From: Candidatus Cardinium sp. cBcalN2
GTDB lineage: Bacteria > Bacteroidota > Bacteroidia > Cytophagales > Amoebophilaceae
DNA length: 14,286 nucleotides
Reading direction: 5' to 3'
Assembly (NCBI RefSeq): GCF_022810445.1
Contig: NZ_JAACGD010000116.1
Span: 1-14,286 of the forward strand
In this document: positions 6,984 through 14,191 of the stretch, in pieces
Layout of the letters: every line of letters starts with the position of its first letter
Numbering within the stretch: the first letter of the stretch is position 1
Made by a program: the position numbers and the translations under genes
Notes under the pieces: model-generated
The model's database searches: none
What the model was told of the DNA's origin: nothing
What the model saw: the letters and a program-made list of their open reading frames with translations, nothing else

Positions 6984-7193
6984 GCCCTCGGTAAAAAGTT
7001 GCGGAAAGCACACCGTACAGCTGGAAAAACAGAATTTGCCCGCTATGCAGGCTTCGAACAGGTTGTTTGTCTATTTCAGCTGTAAGGGGTGATTTCTAGT
7101 CGCAACTATTTTACAAGAGGCATTTTTTTGTTGTTTTGGCATACCTCTGGCGTAATGGTGAATAGATGCTATCAAGTTAATGGTATCTAACTA
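6961..7193. repeat. Large imperfect palindromic element (full copy of dispersed repeat)
   Basis: Nested inverted repeats are visible. The outer arms TAGTTAGGTATCAT (6961-6974) and 7180-7193 match at 12 of 14 positions when inverted. The inner arms run about 6975-7030 and 7073-7130: TAAAA-AGTTGCG then TACAGCTG on the left pairs with CAGCTGTA then CGCAACTATTTTA on the right. The left arm recurs at 14192-14251 (57 of 61 aligned positions identical by my count), and the right arm recurs at 3204-3296. This suggests an intergenic hairpin-forming repeat, possibly a REP- or MITE-like element. No coding sequence was found in it. Confidence 0.7.
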
Positions 7194-7276
7194 AAAATTT
7201 GCATAATTATAATAGATACATTTAATTTATAAAGGTACTTTTAAGGTTTAAAATAAAATATTTTATAGAGCGAACC

Positions 7277-7307
7277 TTGTGCTTGCTTTATTTTTAGAGT
7301 AGATTTG
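7277..7307 (+). promoter_or_regulatory. Bacteroidota-type promoter for rpsU
   Basis: TTG (7277-7279), a 20-nt spacer and TAGATTTG (7300-7307) match the Bacteroidota sigma-A promoter pattern (TTG or TTTG near -33, TAnnTTTG near -7) with good spacing. Transcription would begin near 7314, giving a leader of about 50 nt before the rpsU ATG. It is the best promoter candidate in the window and may drive rpsU, xerC and part of the exporter operon. Confidence 0.6.
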
Positions 7308-7363
7308 TGGTTGAGCAAGTATCAAGAGACCATTGTAAATTACAAACGAAATAACCTTATCTT

Positions 7364-7558
7364 ATGATTGTTGTAGAAATAAAAGAAAACGAAGTAATAG
7401 ATAGAGCGCTTAAAAGATTTAAGAAGAAGGTTGAGCGTGTCGGTATACTCAAAGAGGCTAGAAAACGTATGGCTTATACAAAACCAACGGTCAGCAGAAA
7501 AGCTAAAAAATTAAAAGCCATATATAAGTATCGCATATTGCATGGCAACAACGGATAA
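7364..7558 (+). CDS. rpsU: 30S ribosomal protein bS21
   Basis: A 64-residue, strongly basic small-subunit protein. The pattern MIVVEIKENE, then ALKRFKKKVERVGILKEARKR, then the KPTVSRKAKKLKA region, is bS21 of the Bacteroidota type. It sits next to the 3' end of 16S rRNA in the ribosome. In Flavobacterium johnsoniae, bS21 helps block the anti-Shine-Dalgarno sequence, with Tyr54 reported as a contact; a tyrosine is at position 54 here too. The gene has a good promoter upstream (7277-7307). Its leader contains AAATTACAAACG but no Shine-Dalgarno sequence. xerC follows after 55 bp, the gene order usual in this phylum. Confidence 0.96.
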   Translation: MIVVEIKENEVIDRALKRFKKKVERVGILKEARKRMAYTKPTVSRKAKKLKAIYKYRILHGNNG

Positions 7559-7576
7559 ATAAGGACTTTTTATCAC

Positions 7577-7597
7577 ACTTTTTTATTGTAAAAAAGT
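7577..7597 (+). terminator. AT-rich hairpin between rpsU and xerC
   Basis: ACTTTTTTA (7577-7585), loop TTG, TAAAAAAGT (7589-7597) is a perfect 9-bp stem. An alternative stem GACTTTTT (7564-7571) / AAAAAGTC (7591-7598) competes with it. The hairpin is A/T-rich and has no T-tract after it, so it may only partly attenuate transcription after rpsU, or be incidental. Confidence 0.3.
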
Positions 7598-7613
7598 CAA
7601 ATACAAGTTTCTT

Positions 7614-8516
7614 ATGGATAATCAACAGCTCCTTAATCTTTTTACAACCTATTTAACGGCAGAAAAGAGAGCCAGTCCGCATACTGTTTTAGCTTATAAA
7701 ACAGACTTAAAGCAATTTGTAAATTACTTTTTTGAGTTAGCTCCTAAAAAAATAGTTACACAGGTAACTAGTCAGGATCTACGTGGTTGGATGATGGTTT
7801 TAGCCAAGCAAGGGCTTACCCATCGTTCTATCAATAGAAAAATGGCTGCGCTACGTATTTTTTATGCTTTTCTACAAAAAAACGCACTTATAGTTGATTG
7901 TCCTACGGATCTACTTAAAAGCCTAAGAGGAAAAAAAAGGCTACCTATCTTCTTTCAAGAAAAAGAGCTGTTGTCTTGCTTAGATCAAGCTAAGTTTCCA
8001 GCTAATTTTTCTGGATTGCGTGATCAATTAATTTTAGAACTGCTATATGGAACGGGTATGCGCTTAGCTGAGCTTATAGCGCTTTATCAACGAAATATCA
8101 ATTTTGCAGACGAAACCGTTAAGGTGCTAGGAAAGCGTGATAAAGAACGCATCATTCCTTTTCCAAGGTCATTAAGTCAATTAATAGTGACTTATTTGGT
8201 TGAAAAAGAAGCTTTAGGCTATCATATTACCCCAGAGCTCATCGTAACCGATGCTGGAAAACGCTGTTATCCCATGTTTATTTATCGAGTAGTTAAGAGG
8301 TATTTGGCACCAACTACACGTGCCAGTCAACATAGTCCGCATATATTACGCCATACCTTTGCTACGCACTTACTAGATAGAGGAGCTGACTTACAAGCTA
8401 TTAAGGAATTATTGGGTCATGCAAACCTGGCTGCTACCCAAGTCTATACCCATAATTCTTTGACCAAACTACAAGAAATATTTAAAAAAGCCCATCCTAG
8501 AGCGGAAGAGCTGTAA
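7614..8516 (+). CDS. xerC: Tyrosine recombinase XerC/XerD
   Basis: A 300-residue tyrosine recombinase that, with a partner Xer protein, resolves chromosome dimers at dif. The N-terminal core-binding (SAM-like) domain spans about 1-100 (LTAEKRASPHTVLAYKTDL). The catalytic domain carries Arg150 (GTGMR), Lys174 (VLGKRDKER), His243 and Arg246 (SPHILRH), His269 (LLGHA) and the nucleophile Tyr278 (QVYTH). The full set and length match E. coli XerC/XerD. I favour the name XerC because Bacteroidota usually have xerC directly after rpsU, but the sequence alone does not separate C from D. It is 55 bp after rpsU and 11 bp before the first exporter permease, so probably in the same transcript. AAATACAAG lies just before the start. 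Confidence 0.93.
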   Translation: MDNQQLLNLFTTYLTAEKRASPHTVLAYKTDLKQFVNYFFELAPKKIVTQVTSQDLRGWMMVLAKQGLTHRSINRKMAALRIFYAFLQKNALIVDCPTDLLKSLRGKKRLPIFFQEKELLSCLDQAKFPANFSGLRDQLILELLYGTGMRLAELIALYQRNINFADETVKVLGKRDKERIIPFPRSLSQLIVTYLVEKEALGYHITPELIVTDAGKRCYPMFIYRVVKRYLAPTTRASQHSPHILRHTFATHLLDRGADLQAIKELLGHANLAATQVYTHNSLTKLQEIFKKAHPRAEEL

Positions 8517-8527
8517 ATACAAACGTT

Positions 8528-9745
8528 ATGCTGGTTGTACATGCTTTTAAAGAGGCTTATCAGAGTCTTAAAGCCCATGCATCCCGAACTCTCTCTATGG
8601 GATTTGGTGTCTTGTGGGCAATTTTTATACTGGTATTGCTACTAGGTATTGGAAATGGCTTTCACAATGGTATTGTTCAAGCATTTGCCAAGTATGGCAT
8701 AAAAACCATGTTTATTTGGCAAGGTAGAAACGCTGGAAAAGATTGTCGCATTCCCTTAGAAATGGGTGCCAACGTATCTCAGTCATTTAATAATACCATT
8801 GACCATCTCAGTCCTATATTAGGGTATCATAGTCCCATAAAACATGAAACAAAAACAATTTCTTCATCCATTTTAGGATGTGACCCTTGCTATGCCTCAT
8901 TGGCTCATTTACCTATACAAGAAGGACGTTTTTTTACACCACGCGATACAATAGAGGTAAATAACATTTGCGTTATAGGTGCTAACATCAAAGAAAAATT
9001 ATTTGGCGCTGCTCCTGCTATTGGTAAATATATTTTTTGGGGAACTATTGGCCTGCAAGTAGTGGGTGTACTAGATACCTTAGATGTTAGCTCTTATAAT
9101 GAATCTGATGCTATATTGCTTACAAATAATTTATTTACAAAACTTTTTCCTAAAAGAAGTCATTATGTAAGTGCTATTCGGCTTAGACTAGTGCCAAGTG
9201 CTTGTGATCAAGTAGTTGAAAAACAGTTGCGTGCTTATTTTGCACGCCATTTGCATTTTGATGCTAAAGATACAAAAGGGATTAGTATATTTAGTATAGC
9301 CCAACATGCTGCTAAATTTGATAACTTTTTTAAAAATATAGCTATTTTTAATGGCATAGTAGGTATATGCTTACTTATAACTGGCATTGTAGGGATTAGT
9401 AATATGATGCTAGTGACCATTCAAGAAAGAAAACAAGAGATGGCTATTCGGAAGGTATTGGGCAGTCGTTCTATAGAAATTGTAGCAATGATTTTAGCTG
9501 AAGTAGTCATCGTAACCCTTATTGCTGGGATGGTTGGTTTGACAGTAGGGTTTTCGCTTATGGGATTATTGAATAAATGGGTAGTGCCATCATGCAAAGC
9601 CTACTACTTATCTACTTTAACTTGTCCTGCTTGGTTTATACTTGGTGGGTTGGGTCTGATCACTTTAGCAAGCTGTTTGGCGGGTATACTACCCGCTATA
9701 AGGGCTGTAAACATCAAGCCTGTAGATACATTAGGTAGTAAGTGA
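8528..9745 (+). CDS. MacB/FtsX-type ABC transporter permease (first of two)
   Basis: A 405-residue inner-membrane subunit without an ATPase domain. The layout is that of MacB/FtsX permeases: a membrane segment at about 22-42, a large periplasmic MacB_PCD-type domain (about 43-265), then three membrane segments (about 273-298, 318-347, 367-390). The conserved cytoplasmic coupling region is GISNMMLVTIQERKQEMAIRKVLG (the NMMLV, QERKQE and AIRKVLG blocks, about 288-312). The C-terminus AIRAVNIKPVDTL is typical. MacB-type transporters use ATP to drive a periplasmic conformational pump that pushes substrate into a TolC channel. It lies 11 bp after xerC, and a second, divergent permease follows after 85 bp. 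It ends with TGA. The start has the leader AAATACAAACGTT and no Shine-Dalgarno sequence. Confidence 0.9.
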   Translation: MLVVHAFKEAYQSLKAHASRTLSMGFGVLWAIFILVLLLGIGNGFHNGIVQAFAKYGIKTMFIWQGRNAGKDCRIPLEMGANVSQSFNNTIDHLSPILGYHSPIKHETKTISSSILGCDPCYASLAHLPIQEGRFFTPRDTIEVNNICVIGANIKEKLFGAAPAIGKYIFWGTIGLQVVGVLDTLDVSSYNESDAILLTNNLFTKLFPKRSHYVSAIRLRLVPSACDQVVEKQLRAYFARHLHFDAKDTKGISIFSIAQHAAKFDNFFKNIAIFNGIVGICLLITGIVGISNMMLVTIQERKQEMAIRKVLGSRSIEIVAMILAEVVIVTLIAGMVGLTVGFSLMGLLNKWVVPSCKAYYLSTLTCPAWFILGGLGLITLASCLAGILPAIRAVNIKPVDTLGSK

Positions 9746-9771
9746 AATAAAATCGGCTTATTTTGCTTTTT

Positions 9772-9815
9772 ATCATATGGTCTATCTTCAAACATCATAT
9801 GGTTTATTTTCAAAA
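9772..9815 (+). repeat. Two tandem 22-bp imperfect repeats between permease genes
   Basis: Bases 9772-9793 and 9794-9815 are adjacent 22-bp units beginning ATCATATGGT and ending in TTCAAA plus one base; 19 of 22 positions agree. They fill half of the 85-bp gap between the two permease genes, the longest gap within the exporter operon. They may be a small local duplication or a binding site for a regulator; nothing else identifies them. Confidence 0.55.
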
Positions 9816-9830
9816 TAGAAAACCTATTAT

Positions 9831-11033
9831 ATGTTTTCCTATCAATATTGTTTAGAGATATTTTATAACTTAAAATCCCATAAAACGAGAACCATTTTTA
9901 CGGGATTTGGTGTGATGTGGGCCATGCTTATCCTGGTCCTTTTACAAGGGGCAGGGAGTGGACTCTATAAGCATATGATTCAAAAATTCTATGGCTATAG
10001 TATTCCTATTATGACTATTCGTCCAGGTTACAGAGCAACTGAGCCGGTTCACTTCACAGAAACGCTAAAAAATGATCTTGCTAATCATTTGAATCTTTTT
10101 AGAGAAATTATGGCTGTCTTTCGGACTGACCGCTACGTTACTTATGAACAAGCCGTGCACAAAAGTAACATACTCGGTGTAGACGCTGGCTATAAAAAGA
10201 TAAAAGATTTGGCACTTAAAGAGGGTCGTTTTTTGACCGAACGTGATATAGCACAACGGCTTCCAGTTTGTGTACTAGGCTTGAAAATGAAAACTAAAGT
10301 TTTTGACAACAAACCAGCTATTGGCGCTTTTATTACCATAGATGGAACAGTTGTTACTGTGGTTGGTCTATTGGAAGCAACTGCTGGAGTAGATGATGAT
10401 GCCATCATGATTCCAAACAGTTTATTTAGGGGATTATTTCCTAAAGATGCTGAAAATACTGACTGTATCATCTCTACCCTACCCCCTAGGCAAAACCCTA
10501 TACAGGTAGCAGAAAAGGTTCGGGCTTATTTAGCCAAGCGACTTAATTTTGATGTAGCAGATAAGCATGCCATCCACATAAGTTCATCTAGACAGGCCAA
10601 ATCTTTTCAACTATTATTTATGATCATGCAGGGTTTTATTTGGTTAATCAGTCTCTGTTTTTTGGTCAGCGGCGTGGTTGGTGTAGGGAATATGATGCTG
10701 GTTGTTGTCAAGGAGCGTACCCAAGAGCTAGCCATTCGCAAGGTGATCGGTGCCCAGTCAAGTGATATTATAGGATTAATTTTAATGGAATCAATTGTTA
10801 TTAACTTGATTTCTGGTATCTTAGGTTTAGCTGCTGGTATAGCGATCCTCCAATTGATCAATAGCTACTTGTTGGCTATAATTCAAAAATATGGTATGGC
10901 TCATTTTGAATTTCAACTTTCTATGCTTTTATCTGCCTTAGTTATTTTAGTGCTGTGTGGTGGTTTAGCTGGCATTATCCCCGCAAAAAAAGCATTGTCC
11001 ATTAAACCAGTAGATGCTTTAAATAATGAGTAA
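9831..11033 (+). CDS. MacB/FtsX-type ABC transporter permease (second of two)
   Basis: A 400-residue paralogue of the preceding permease with the same plan: membrane segment at about 22-40, periplasmic MacB_PCD-type domain (about 41-258), three C-terminal membrane segments (about 262-290, 312-342, 364-385), and the coupling blocks NMMLVVVKERTQELAIRKV (about 287-305). Shared positions with the first permease include SH/HA-x-R-T near residue 20, GFGV(L/M)WA, EGRFLT/EGRFFT and SIKPVDAL/NIKPVDTL. The periplasmic parts are clearly different, so the two most likely form a heterodimer rather than being redundant copies. The membrane-fusion gene begins 2 bp after the TAA. As with the first permease, no nucleotide-binding domain is fused to it. 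Confidence 0.9.
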   Translation: MFSYQYCLEIFYNLKSHKTRTIFTGFGVMWAMLILVLLQGAGSGLYKHMIQKFYGYSIPIMTIRPGYRATEPVHFTETLKNDLANHLNLFREIMAVFRTDRYVTYEQAVHKSNILGVDAGYKKIKDLALKEGRFLTERDIAQRLPVCVLGLKMKTKVFDNKPAIGAFITIDGTVVTVVGLLEATAGVDDDAIMIPNSLFRGLFPKDAENTDCIISTLPPRQNPIQVAEKVRAYLAKRLNFDVADKHAIHISSSRQAKSFQLLFMIMQGFIWLISLCFLVSGVVGVGNMMLVVVKERTQELAIRKVIGAQSSDIIGLILMESIVINLISGILGLAAGIAILQLINSYLLAIIQKYGMAHFEFQLSMLLSALVILVLCGGLAGIIPAKKALSIKPVDALNNE

Positions 11034-11035
11034 AA

Positions 11036-12130
11036 ATGCGTATAATAACAAAAATGATTCTAACCACTGCGATCATAACGGGAGGTGGTTTTGCTTATTC
11101 TAAACTATATAAAGATAAATGGGGCAAGCTAGATCAGGCAACTTTTCAAACCACAGAACCCACTCGCAGAACAATTATTCGAAAAAAAGTTTTTTCTGGT
11201 AGCCTAATACCCCATAAAGAAACTAAACTAGAGGCCCATGTTACCGGTATGGTAGATAAATTATTCGTACAGGTAGGTGATCATGTCCAAAAAGGAAGCA
11301 TTATTGCCCGCATTAAAATCATGCCTAGTGCCAAAGAGCTGGAGGTTGCAGAAAGTAAGTTACGTTTGGCAGCTATCGACCTCAATCAAGCCAGGTCCAA
11401 ATACTTACGCAGTAAGCAACTTTTTAGTAAAAAGATGCTTTCTAAAGAGGCCTATGAAGCCAATGTAGCAGTCTGGGAACAGACTAAAGAAAAATTGGCT
11501 GCAGCCCAGAAGCAATTAGAGATAACACGATGTGGATATACCTCGGCAAAAGGGATAGGTGCCAATATCCTTAGAGCTACTAGCAAAGGGACGATCTTAA
11601 ACTTACCCATTAAAGATGGAAGTATGGTACAGGCAATCAGTGAAAAAGCTTCTGGCACCACAGTGGCTGTTATTGGCGATATGGATCAATTTCTGTTTTC
11701 AGCCAAGGTAAGTGAACTAGATGTAGTTCATTTAAGGAAAGGCATGACCTTTATAGCTTCATTAAATGCTTTTAATGAAGAGAAACTCAAAGTTACTTTA
11801 ACTAAAATTGCTCCTAGAGCTAGTGAAGAAGAATTTAAAAAAGGAGAAATTAAATTTGAAATAGAAGGTATTATACAAAAACCAAAGAAATCAAAAATTA
11901 CTTTACGTGCAGGTTATTTAGCGCTTGCAGAGGTTATGCTAGAACGCGTAAACGATGTACTAGCCATTCCAGAAAGCATAGTTCAAATAGAAGAAAAAAA
12001 TTATTTTGTCAAATGTTTGAGTGATGGTAAACCAGTTAAAAAAAATGTGATATTAGGGGTATCAGACGGTCTTTATGTGGAGGTCAAAGAAGGTCTTACG
12101 GAGGCAGACCTCTTAATTGTAGAAACGTAG
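11036..12130 (+). CDS. Membrane-fusion (periplasmic adaptor) protein, MacA/HlyD-like
   Basis: A 364-residue adaptor expected to link the inner-membrane permeases to the TolC channel. Residues 5-22 form a hydrophobic N-terminal anchor without a lipobox cysteine. The first lipoyl half-motif is at about 54-93 (SGSLIPHKETKLEAHVTG, then VQVGDHVQKGSIIA). An alpha-helical coiled-coil hairpin spans about 98-165, with QLFSKKMLSKEAYE at the turn. The second lipoyl half follows (GTILNLPIKDGSMV, 185-198), then a beta-barrel and a membrane-proximal domain to the end (VLAIPESIVQIEEKNYFV near 317-334). The hairpin is of modest length. It starts 2 bp after the second permease and is followed by the ATPase gene after one base, so translation is probably coupled. 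Confidence 0.92.
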   Translation: MRIITKMILTTAIITGGGFAYSKLYKDKWGKLDQATFQTTEPTRRTIIRKKVFSGSLIPHKETKLEAHVTGMVDKLFVQVGDHVQKGSIIARIKIMPSAKELEVAESKLRLAAIDLNQARSKYLRSKQLFSKKMLSKEAYEANVAVWEQTKEKLAAAQKQLEITRCGYTSAKGIGANILRATSKGTILNLPIKDGSMVQAISEKASGTTVAVIGDMDQFLFSAKVSELDVVHLRKGMTFIASLNAFNEEKLKVTLTKIAPRASEEEFKKGEIKFEIEGIIQKPKKSKITLRAGYLALAEVMLERVNDVLAIPESIVQIEEKNYFVKCLSDGKPVKKNVILGVSDGLYVEVKEGLTEADLLIVET

Positions 12131-12131
12131 C

Positions 12132-12791
12132 ATGATTCAGATTCAGGACTTATATAAATCCTATCAAAACGGTACGATCACTAGAGAAGTACTTAGTGGC
12201 ATCAATTTTCACCTTGAAAAGGGGGACCTTGTTGCTTTAATGGGGCAATCGGGTGCTGGAAAATCTACCTTATTAAATATTATTGGTATATTGGATCATT
12301 ATGACCATGGGGATTACTATCTTAATGACGTCCACATGAAAAATCTTTCTAACCAACAAGCCAGTAAATATAGAAGTCAATTAATTGGGTTTATCTTTCA
12401 GCGGTTTCATTTAATTCCTTTTAAAACAGCATTAGATAATGTGGTTCTACCCCTCTATTACCAAGGCATAGAACGAGAAGAACGCTACAAACGGGCATGG
12501 GCGATGCTAGACAGAGTTGGCTTATCTGCTTATGCGCATCAGAAGCCGAATGAACTTTCAGGTGGTCAACAACAAAGAGTAGCTATTGCACGCGCGTTGG
12601 TAACAGACCCTCCTTTAATATTGGCAGATGAGCCAACGGGAGCTTTAGATAGTAGCACGGCCTATGAAATCATGGCATTGCTTAAGGAAATGAATAAAGA
12701 AGGGAATACGATTCTTATCGTAACCCATTCTCTGCAGGTTGCACGCCAATGCAACAGTATCCAAGAAATTGTAGACGGAAAAATTGTTTAA
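12132..12791 (+). CDS. ABC transporter ATP-binding protein (LolD/MacB-type)
   Basis: A 219-residue nucleotide-binding subunit with all motifs: Walker A GQSGAGKST (38-46), Q-loop Gln90 (FIFQRFHLIP), signature LSGGQ (142-146), Walker B LILADE (162-167), D-loop ALDS (171-174) and switch His199 (IVTHS). The wording LLNIIGILD after Walker A and FQRFHLIPFKTALDNV are characteristic of the LolD/FtsE/MacB group, which works with FtsX-type permeases. It is the only ATPase in the operon, so it probably drives the two permeases. In E. coli MacB this domain is fused to the permease; here it is free-standing, as in the Lol system. It lies one base after the adaptor gene and 19 bp before the TolC-family gene. 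Confidence 0.95.
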   Translation: MIQIQDLYKSYQNGTITREVLSGINFHLEKGDLVALMGQSGAGKSTLLNIIGILDHYDHGDYYLNDVHMKNLSNQQASKYRSQLIGFIFQRFHLIPFKTALDNVVLPLYYQGIEREERYKRAWAMLDRVGLSAYAHQKPNELSGGQQQRVAIARALVTDPPLILADEPTGALDSSTAYEIMALLKEMNKEGNTILIVTHSLQVARQCNSIQEIVDGKIV

Positions 12792-12810
12792 ATACAAACT
12801 TTACTAAAAG

Positions 12811-14112
12811 ATGTTGGTGATCAAAAAATTGGTTTCACGCTTAAGCATAATAGGCATCCTGACCCTTTTAGCTCATAATATAGCTCAAGCTAAAAACAAG
12901 CCGATCAGCTTACAAGAAGCGATAAACATCGCCTTAAAAAATAATTTGAGTATTCAAATTGCCCAAAACGATAAAAAGCAAGCAATTATTGCTAATAGAA
13001 TAGCGAATTTTCGCCTATGGGCCCCTCGAGCTACCTTAAGGCTGTATCAAGAAAATAGGTGGGAATCCCATACTACCAACCATCATATTCAATCAATGCC
13101 TGTTTTTAGATTTAAATGGCAGTTAACATCACTTGTTGATAAAATCTTCCAGACTAAAATTCACTGTCAAAATAATGTTATTCATAAACTAGTCGCAAAA
13201 AAGTCAGTAGAAAAAGAATTACAGCAAGTAGTTACCGCTTATTATGAACTAGCATTGGCACAAAAAAAATGGGAGTTATCCAATACGCTTATCAAAGCTG
13301 CAGCAGCTAGGTTAAACATAGAAGAAGAGAAATTCAGATTAGGGATTATATCTAAAATAGACTGTTTGGATGCGCAACTGGCTTTAAAAGAAATAAAATT
13401 AACCTTACTGGAGCGGCAAGAAGCTTTACAAGCAAAACGCCGGTGTTTAAACAGGATACTTGATAAGCCCTTAACCGAAGAGACCTTGGTGCAATCCAAT
13501 ATTTCTGTCCAGCCTATATGGGACATGACCACTATTACAAAAGAAAAAGTAGTAGATTTAGAGACAGCCATTCAAGTAAAAAAAGTAGCCATAGCAGCCA
13601 CAGAGTTAAATAGAGTTAGAACTCCATTGTCTTGTTTAAGCCTATCGGGTAGTTTTGACTCGAAAGGCTATATATATAATTTCAAAGAGGCAATATGGAC
13701 TTCTGATAAGCAATCTAACAAATGGTTAGCCAACATCGGGGTTAGCATTGATATGGTTCGTTTGCTACTGATGCCTGCAACGATTAAAAAAGCCAAAATC
13801 GGTTTAAATAATGCAAAGCTTGCTTTACAACAGCAAAAATTAGCGATAGAGAGTGGTTTAGAAGATAAAAAATGGCAATATCGGCATGCTTTAGGTGTCT
13901 ACAAAGTAGTAGAAGAACAATTGAAAATAAGTAAACAAAAATTGATTTTTGTAAAAGAAAAATACCGCCTGAATCAGGCGAAACTACTTGAATTACATGA
14001 GGCAGAAGAAGCTACGCAAAAAATAGAAATTCATTTAACAGAACAAGCCTTTAAGGTAAAAGAAGCAGAATTTGCGCTATATCAGCTGGTAGGTATGTTT
14101 CAAAAAAAGTGA
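12811..14112 (+). CDS. TolC-family outer-membrane efflux protein
   Basis: A 433-residue outer-membrane factor. Residues 1-27 are a signal peptide (basic start, hydrophobic core, cleavage probably after AQA). SLQEAINIALKNNLSIQIAQ (33-52) is the usual first helix of the OEP domain. Long amphipathic helices follow, with the second repeat near LNNAKLALQQQKLAIESGLEDKK (about 342-364), and the recurrent EEKFRLGI and KEKYRLNQAKLLEL segments are typical of TolC helices. Trimers would form a channel through the outer membrane and periplasm, docking with the adaptor. It is the last gene of the operon, 19 bp after the ATPase, with AAATACAAACTTT in the leader. The length fits the family (about 420-480). 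It ends with TGA, followed by a hairpin and a palindromic repeat. Confidence 0.92.
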   Translation: MLVIKKLVSRLSIIGILTLLAHNIAQAKNKPISLQEAINIALKNNLSIQIAQNDKKQAIIANRIANFRLWAPRATLRLYQENRWESHTTNHHIQSMPVFRFKWQLTSLVDKIFQTKIHCQNNVIHKLVAKKSVEKELQQVVTAYYELALAQKKWELSNTLIKAAAARLNIEEEKFRLGIISKIDCLDAQLALKEIKLTLLERQEALQAKRRCLNRILDKPLTEETLVQSNISVQPIWDMTTITKEKVVDLETAIQVKKVAIAATELNRVRTPLSCLSLSGSFDSKGYIYNFKEAIWTSDKQSNKWLANIGVSIDMVRLLLMPATIKKAKIGLNNAKLALQQQKLAIESGLEDKKWQYRHALGVYKVVEEQLKISKQKLIFVKEKYRLNQAKLLELHEAEEATQKIEIHLTEQAFKVKEAEFALYQLVGMFQKK

Positions 14113-14115
14113 TTG

Positions 14116-14140
14116 TGTTGGCAGGTATCTGCTCACAACA
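14116..14140 (+). terminator. Candidate hairpin after the exporter operon
   Basis: TGTTG-GCAG (14116-14124), loop GTAT, CTGC (14129-14132), a three-base bulge, CAACA (14136-14140). It starts 4 nt after the last stop codon. A T-run (14155-14159) is 14 nt further on, too far for a classical Rho-independent terminator, so confidence is low. Confidence 0.3.
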
Positions 14141-14161
14141 TTGGTAAAAAGGTGTTTTTAA

Positions 14162-14189
14162 CTTACTTTTTGCTTGATCAAAAAGTAAG
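14162..14189. repeat. Perfect 11-bp palindrome (CTTACTTTTTG ... CAAAAAGTAAG)
   Basis: CTTACTTTTTG (14162-14172), loop CTTGAT, CAAAAAGTAAG (14179-14189). It immediately precedes the second copy of the palindromic element. It could act as a terminator-like hairpin at the end of the exporter operon. Confidence 0.6.
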
Positions 14190-14191
14190 CA

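Larger units (their letters stand above)
6930..7363. other. Divergent intergenic region between nth and rpsU
   Basis: A 434-bp non-coding region. It holds a small hairpin (CTAGCT / AGCTAG, 6947-6963), the large palindromic element (6961-7193) and the rpsU promoter (7277-7307). Bases 7201-7276 are A/T-rich and show nothing else I can name. Confidence 0.65.

Noticed and set aside
9604-10861. Several minus-strand open frames opposite the permease genes
   Set aside because: They are antisense to well-supported conserved coding sequence and show no domain, start context or composition of their own.
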